Origin: Kribbella soli
GTDB taxonomy: Bacteria; Actinomycetota; Actinomycetes; Propionibacteriales; Kribbellaceae
Reading direction: 5' to 3'
Length of the DNA stretch: 64,000 nt
Assembly: GCF_004331345.1 (NCBI RefSeq)
Contig: NZ_SJJZ01000003.1
Location: 1,364,001 to 1,428,000, forward strand
The position numbers and the translations under genes were made by a program. Position 1 is the stretch's first letter; each line of letters opens with the position of its first letter. Shown here piece by piece: positions 60,692 through 64,000 of this stretch. The notes under the pieces were generated by a model, which was not told the DNA's origin, made no database searches, and saw nothing but the letters and a program-made list of their open reading frames with translations.

Positions 60692-61589
60692 CGACCTGCC
60701 GGCGATACGTCCCCGGCGGTACGCCGAAGTCGCGCTTGAACGCCTTCGCGAACGCGAACTCGGACGTGTAGCCGATCTCCTTCGCCACCGTGGCGAGCGG
60801 GCGATCGTGGTCCCGGAGCAGCCGGGCCGCGGTCGTCATCCGCCAGCGGGACAGGTACGTCAGCGGCGGCTCCCCGACCGCCTCGGTGAACCGCCGTGCG
60901 AAGGCGGCCCGCGACAGCCCGACATCGGACGCCAGGTCGGCGACGGTCCACGCGGCGCCCGGCCGCTCGTGGATGAGCTCCAGCGACTGCACGACCGCGG
61001 GATCGGTCAGCGCCCGCGACCAGCCCCCAGCCGTCGGGCAGTCGTTGTTCTCCATCCAGGCCCGCAGAATCAGCACCAGCAACGCATCCACCAGCGCCGG
61101 TACGACGGCAGCCGCGCCGGGCCGCTGCGCGTCGAGCTCCTCGCCGAGGATGCTGATTGCCGTATGCAACGAACGGTGGCGTCCCGGGTTCGCCGGTACG
61201 ACGACCACGTCGGGCAGCCTGCTCAGCACCGGGTGCGGGCGCTCGCGGTCCAGCCGGTAGGTCCCGCACAGCAGCAACGACCGCGCGCCCTGACCCTGCG
61301 GCGGCTCCTCGACGGACGGGTCGAAATCGACCAGCGGCGAATCCGGGTGGTCGGCGATCGCGTGCTCGACGCCGCGCGGCAGCAGGACCGCGTCACCCGG
61401 GCCGAGCGGGATCGGGTCTCCGTCCGGCGGCAGCAACCACGCCGTACCTTGCAGGACGAGGTGGAAGGTGGCGCCGAAGGAGTGCACCATCCGCAGCCCC
61501 CACGGACCCCGGACGTCGGTGCGCCCGGACGTGGCCGGGCCGGTCCGCATCGCGGTGACGACATCTGCGAGCACATCCATGGTGCTCAT
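60681..61589 (-). CDS. AraC-family regulator (cupin_6 sensor)
   Basis: 302 residues. The N-terminal cupin-type ligand domain (FHLVLQGTAWLLPPDGDPIP, LPRGVEHAIADHP) precedes a two-HTH AraC domain: TVADLASDVGLSRAAFARRF and IGYTSEFAFAKAFKRDFGVP. Several ATGs are possible (61592, 61589, 61580); none has a clear ribosome-binding site. It is divergent from the NmrA-type reductase gene, its likely target. Confidence 0.9.
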   Translation of the reverse strand: MSTMDVLADVVTAMRTGPATSGRTDVRGPWGLRMVHSFGATFHLVLQGTAWLLPPDGDPIPLGPGDAVLLPRGVEHAIADHPDSPLVDFDPSVEEPPQGQGARSLLLCGTYRLDRERPHPVLSRLPDVVVVPANPGRHRSLHTAISILGEELDAQRPGAAAVVPALVDALLVLILRAWMENNDCPTAGGWSRALTDPAVVQSLELIHERPGAAWTVADLASDVGLSRAAFARRFTEAVGEPPLTYLSRWRMTTAARLLRDHDRPLATVAKEIGYTSEFAFAKAFKRDFGVPPGTYRRQVVTA

Positions 61590-61701
61590 CATACGCGCAC
61601 CGATCAAGACGATAAGACATAAACCAGCGCTCTATGGACATAGATCCGCTCGCCCACGACGCCTACTGTCGGTGACAGAACCTCAACGACTAGGAGTACG
61701 G

Positions 61702-62553
61702 ATGAGCATCGTCGTCACCGCCGCCACGGGTCACCTGGGCAGTCTCGTCATCGATGAGCTGCTGCAGCGGGTCCCGGCCGGCCAGGTCGTCGCGGTCGCA
61801 CGGAACGCCGAGAAGGCGGCACCGATCGCGGACCGCGGCGTCGAGGTGCGGATCGCCGACTACAACGACCCGGACGCGCTGGGGAAGGCGATCGGTGCCG
61901 GGGACACCCTCTTGCTGATCTCGGGCATCGATCCGAACCGCCTGGACCAGCACAAGGCGATCATCGCGATCGCGAAGGACGCCGGCGTTGCGCGGATCGC
62001 GTACACCAGCGTCCTCGGCGGACCGGATGCGGACTTCGATCTGGCCGCGGACCACATCGCCACCGAGCAGGCGATCCTCGACTCGGGGCTGCCGTACACG
62101 TTCCTGCGCAACGGCTGGTACAGCGAGGTCTACACGGACCAGATCGCCGTACAGCTGGCGAACGGAGTCGTCGGTGCTGCGGGTGACGGGCGGATCGCGT
62201 CGGCGTCGCGGCGGGACTATGCGGCGGCGGCTGCCGTCGTACTGACCGGCGAAGGGCACGAGAAGAAGGCGTACGAGCTGAACGGCGACACGGCCTGGAC
62301 GCAGGCCGAGTACGCCGCGGAGCTGTCCAAGCAGTCCGGTCAGGACGTTGCCTACAACAAAGTCTCCCCCGAGGATCTCACCCAGGTGCTGACGGCTGCC
62401 GGGATCCCGGCGCCGTTCGTGCCGGTGCTCGTCGACGTCGACAAGGCCATCGAACGCGGCCTCCTCGCCGGCCGCGGCTCCGACCTCGCCCGCCTGATCG
62501 GCCGCCCCACCACCCCGATCGCGGAGACGATCGCCAACGCGCTGAAGGGCTGA
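61702..62553 (+). CDS. NmrA-like NAD(P)H:quinone oxidoreductase (QOR2/YtfG type)
   Basis: 283-residue atypical SDR. MSIVVTAATGHLGSLVIDEL is the nucleotide-binding loop, with GVEVRIADYNDPDALGKAIG, YTSVLGGPDADFDLAADH and PYTFLRNGWYSEVY, all as in QOR2-type quinone reductases. AGGAG lies 5 bases before the ATG. It is probably induced by the divergent AraC regulator. Confidence 0.9.
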   Translation: MSIVVTAATGHLGSLVIDELLQRVPAGQVVAVARNAEKAAPIADRGVEVRIADYNDPDALGKAIGAGDTLLLISGIDPNRLDQHKAIIAIAKDAGVARIAYTSVLGGPDADFDLAADHIATEQAILDSGLPYTFLRNGWYSEVYTDQIAVQLANGVVGAAGDGRIASASRRDYAAAAAVVLTGEGHEKKAYELNGDTAWTQAEYAAELSKQSGQDVAYNKVSPEDLTQVLTAAGIPAPFVPVLVDVDKAIERGLLAGRGSDLARLIGRPTTPIAETIANALKG

Positions 62554-62558
62554 CGGGA

Positions 62559-62630
62559 CCGCCACGCAGGCAGAACCCCCGGTTCGGCGCGGTTCGAACG
62601 TCAAACCATCGGGTTGTGCCTGCGTGGCGG
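62559..62630. terminator. Long inverted repeat between convergent genes
   Basis: Arms CCGCCACGCAGGCA (62559-62572) and TGCCTGCGTGGCGG (62617-62630) pair perfectly. After one mismatch AACCC/GGGTT extends them. The 32-base loop holds further CGGTTCGAACG self-complementarity. It fits a bidirectional terminator for the reductase and the FAH-family gene. Confidence 0.75.
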
Positions 62631-62635
62631 AACCA

Positions 62636-63460
62636 TCAAGCCGCGACGAGCCTGTTCCGCTGCTCCCCCAGGCCGTCCGCCCACACCCGCAGTACGTCGC
62701 CCGCGCGTAGGTAGCGTGGTGGTTTTTGCCCCGCGCCTACGCCGGCCGGCGTGCCGGTGCTGATCACGTCGCCCGGGTAGAGCGTCATGAACTGCGAGAT
62801 GTAGTGCACCAGGTGCGCGACGCCGAAGATCATCTCGGCCGTCGAACTGTCCTGCAGCGCCTCGCCGTTCACGTCCAGCCCGAGCTTGATCGCCTGCGGA
62901 TCCGGCACCTCGTCCGCGGTCAGGATCCACGGACCGAGCGGGCAGAACGTCGCCGAGTTCTTGCCCTTGTCCCACTGCCCGCCGCGCTCGAGCTGGAAGT
63001 GCCGCTCGGACACGTCGTTCACCAGCACGTACCCGGCGACATGCTCCATCGCGGAGGCTTCGTCGGCGAGGTACGACGCCGTACGGCCGATCACCACGCC
63101 GAGCTCGACCTCCCAGTCGGTCTTCTCGCCGCCGCGCGGAATCACCACGTCGTCCTGCGCGCCGACCACGGTGTCCGGCGCCTTCATGAACAGGATCGGC
63201 TCGGCCGGCGCCGCCTGCCCGCCCTCGGCCGCGTGGTCGGCGTAGTTCAGTCCGACGCACACGATCTTCCCGGGGCTGAGCGGCGCGGCCGGCCGCACCG
63301 CCTCGAACTCCACCGCCGGGTCGGTTGCCGCGGCGGCTCGTTCGCGCCAGCGGTCCGGGTCGAACGCCTCCGACGTACCCGGCAACGTCACCACCCGGCC
63401 GTCATCGGCGAGTACGGCGTCGCGCAGTCCGTCGTCGGTGTGGATCCGGAGCAGTCTCAC
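62636..63460 (-). CDS. Fumarylacetoacetate hydrolase-family protein
   Basis: 274 residues. The FAH domain has KIVCVGLNYADHAAEGGQAA, LFMKAPDTVVG, KTDWEVELGVVIGRTA and YVLVNDVSERHFQ, the acidic metal ligands of the family. It probably hydrolyses a beta-diketone or acts as a hydratase/lyase in carbohydrate or aromatic catabolism; relatives act on 2-keto-3-deoxy sugar acids. The start is the GTG at 63460 (VRLLRIHTDDGLRDAVLADD), five bases after GGAGG and overlapping the upstream stop (GTGA). A longer frame up to 63616 is not supported. Confidence 0.9.
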   Translation of the reverse strand: MRLLRIHTDDGLRDAVLADDGRVVTLPGTSEAFDPDRWRERAAAATDPAVEFEAVRPAAPLSPGKIVCVGLNYADHAAEGGQAAPAEPILFMKAPDTVVGAQDDVVIPRGGEKTDWEVELGVVIGRTASYLADEASAMEHVAGYVLVNDVSERHFQLERGGQWDKGKNSATFCPLGPWILTADEVPDPQAIKLGLDVNGEALQDSSTAEMIFGVAHLVHYISQFMTLYPGDVISTGTPAGVGAGQKPPRYLRAGDVLRVWADGLGEQRNRLVAA

Positions 63461-64000
63461 TTGTTCCTCCAACCAGAGTTCTTCGCCCAGTTCAGGTAGG
63501 CGATACCCAATGCGTGCGAGCCTTGCACCGGGACGAGCTGTGCGGCGTCGTACACGCGCAAGGACTGCTGATAGACCAGCAGATCCTGCTCGGCATAGGC
63601 ACCCCAGCGTGCGCACTGCACCGCGTTCGCCGGTACCGCATCGCCGGTCCCGTCGACCCGGTACCAGACCTCGGTCGCGGACCGGATCAGCTTCTGCGTG
63701 AACGTCTTCGTGAAGCGCTGGATGTCCGTCGCGGGTCCGCCGGCGATCCCCGCGTCGTACGCCGCATGCACGAATTCGGTGCTGATCGCGGCGTGGCTCA
63801 GGTCCTCGATCTGCGTCGAGGCCGGGTACGACGGCGTGTACTCCGAGATCCCCGCGGTCTTCGGGTACCCGGTGTACAGCTGGCTGTACGGCGGCCAGTA
63901 GGTCCAGACGTAGGCGTCGCCAACGAGTCGTAGCGCGGGCTCGTACGCCTTCAGCATCTGCAGGACCCGGGTCCGGTAGCGCGGCTGCTTGGTCACGCGG
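63457..64000 (-). CDS. Unknown protein, C-terminal part (partial)
   Basis: The frame is open to the right edge. At least 180 residues are visible, beginning near RVTKQPRYRTRVLQMLKAYE and ending LGIAYLNWAKNSGWRNK. The sequence is rich in aromatic residues (YVWTYWPPYSQLY) and has helical repeats with IEDLSHAAISTEFVHAAYDA. This suggests an alpha/alpha-toroid fold like that of polysaccharide lyases or related sugar enzymes, but I cannot name it. It is coupled to the FAH-family gene (GTGA), which supports a joint role in catabolism (inference). Confidence 0.6.
   Translation of the reverse strand, partial: RVTKQPRYRTRVLQMLKAYEPALRLVGDAYVWTYWPPYSQLYTGYPKTAGISEYTPSYPASTQIEDLSHAAISTEFVHAAYDAGIAGGPATDIQRFTKTFTQKLIRSATEVWYRVDGTGDAVPANAVQCARWGAYAEQDLLVYQQSLRVYDAAQLVPVQGSHALGIAYLNWAKNSGWRNK

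Overview
The window is a high-GC actinobacterial chromosome segment. Many GTG starts, ATGA/GTGA stop-start overlaps, an F420-type flavoprotein pair, and a gene order shared with Streptomyces and its relatives all point that way. The genus Kribbella (Propionibacteriales) is my best guess, but it is an inference. No tRNA, rRNA, CRISPR array, transposase, integrase or phage gene was seen. No stretch over 300 bases lacks a gene.

Core block (1-7073, 21167-23098, 30514-41198). Read on the minus strand this is valS (divergent) | folC - DUF4233 - ndk - mreB - mreC - mreD - mrdA (PBP2) - rodA, then the TIGR03960 radical SAM gene, then the TIGR03936 gene - rne/rng - rplU - rpmA - obgE - proB. It couples cell-wall elongation (MreBCD/PBP2/RodA), ribosome assembly and RNA decay. 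Two accessory inserts interrupt it.

Insert 1 (7091-21166) carries two small membrane proteins, a secreted M64 peptidase, a PlsC acyltransferase, pheA, a frameshifted P-loop kinase gene, a Nudix hydrolase and a tandem GNAT protein. It then has the most unusual locus of the window: a three-gene translationally coupled cassette. The cassette encodes an M43 metalloprotease fused to a seven-bladed PLL-type lectin propeller, a small unrecognised protein, and an M28 peptidase ending in one orphan lectin blade. None of the three has a signal peptide. A phosphatase-HAD fusion and a small secreted protein follow.

Insert 2 (23234-30443) carries a secreted subtilase, an alpha/beta hydrolase, a divergent Lrp/DUF2000 pair, an inositol-phosphatase-like protein lacking expected metal ligands, an ECF41-type sigma factor coupled to an AhpD-like protein, and a lipoprotein.

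Right-hand accessory region (41339-64000). It holds an AEC transporter; a MarR regulator divergent from two deazaflavin/PPOX-type proteins; a phosphodiester glycosidase; and an SDR/TetR pair with a clear operator. Next come a LacI-ABC sugar importer-GH42 beta-galactosidase operon without its own ATPase, and a SigL-like ECF sigma/anti-sigma pair that shares a mirror-image promoter with a lipoprotein gene. PhoD with a secreted partner, a cupin/DUF1304 pair opposite a LuxR regulator, an AraC regulator opposite an NmrA-type reductase, and a fumarylacetoacetate hydrolase-family gene complete the region. Several intergenic spaces hold strong hairpins, one of them a palindromic element present twice in the window.
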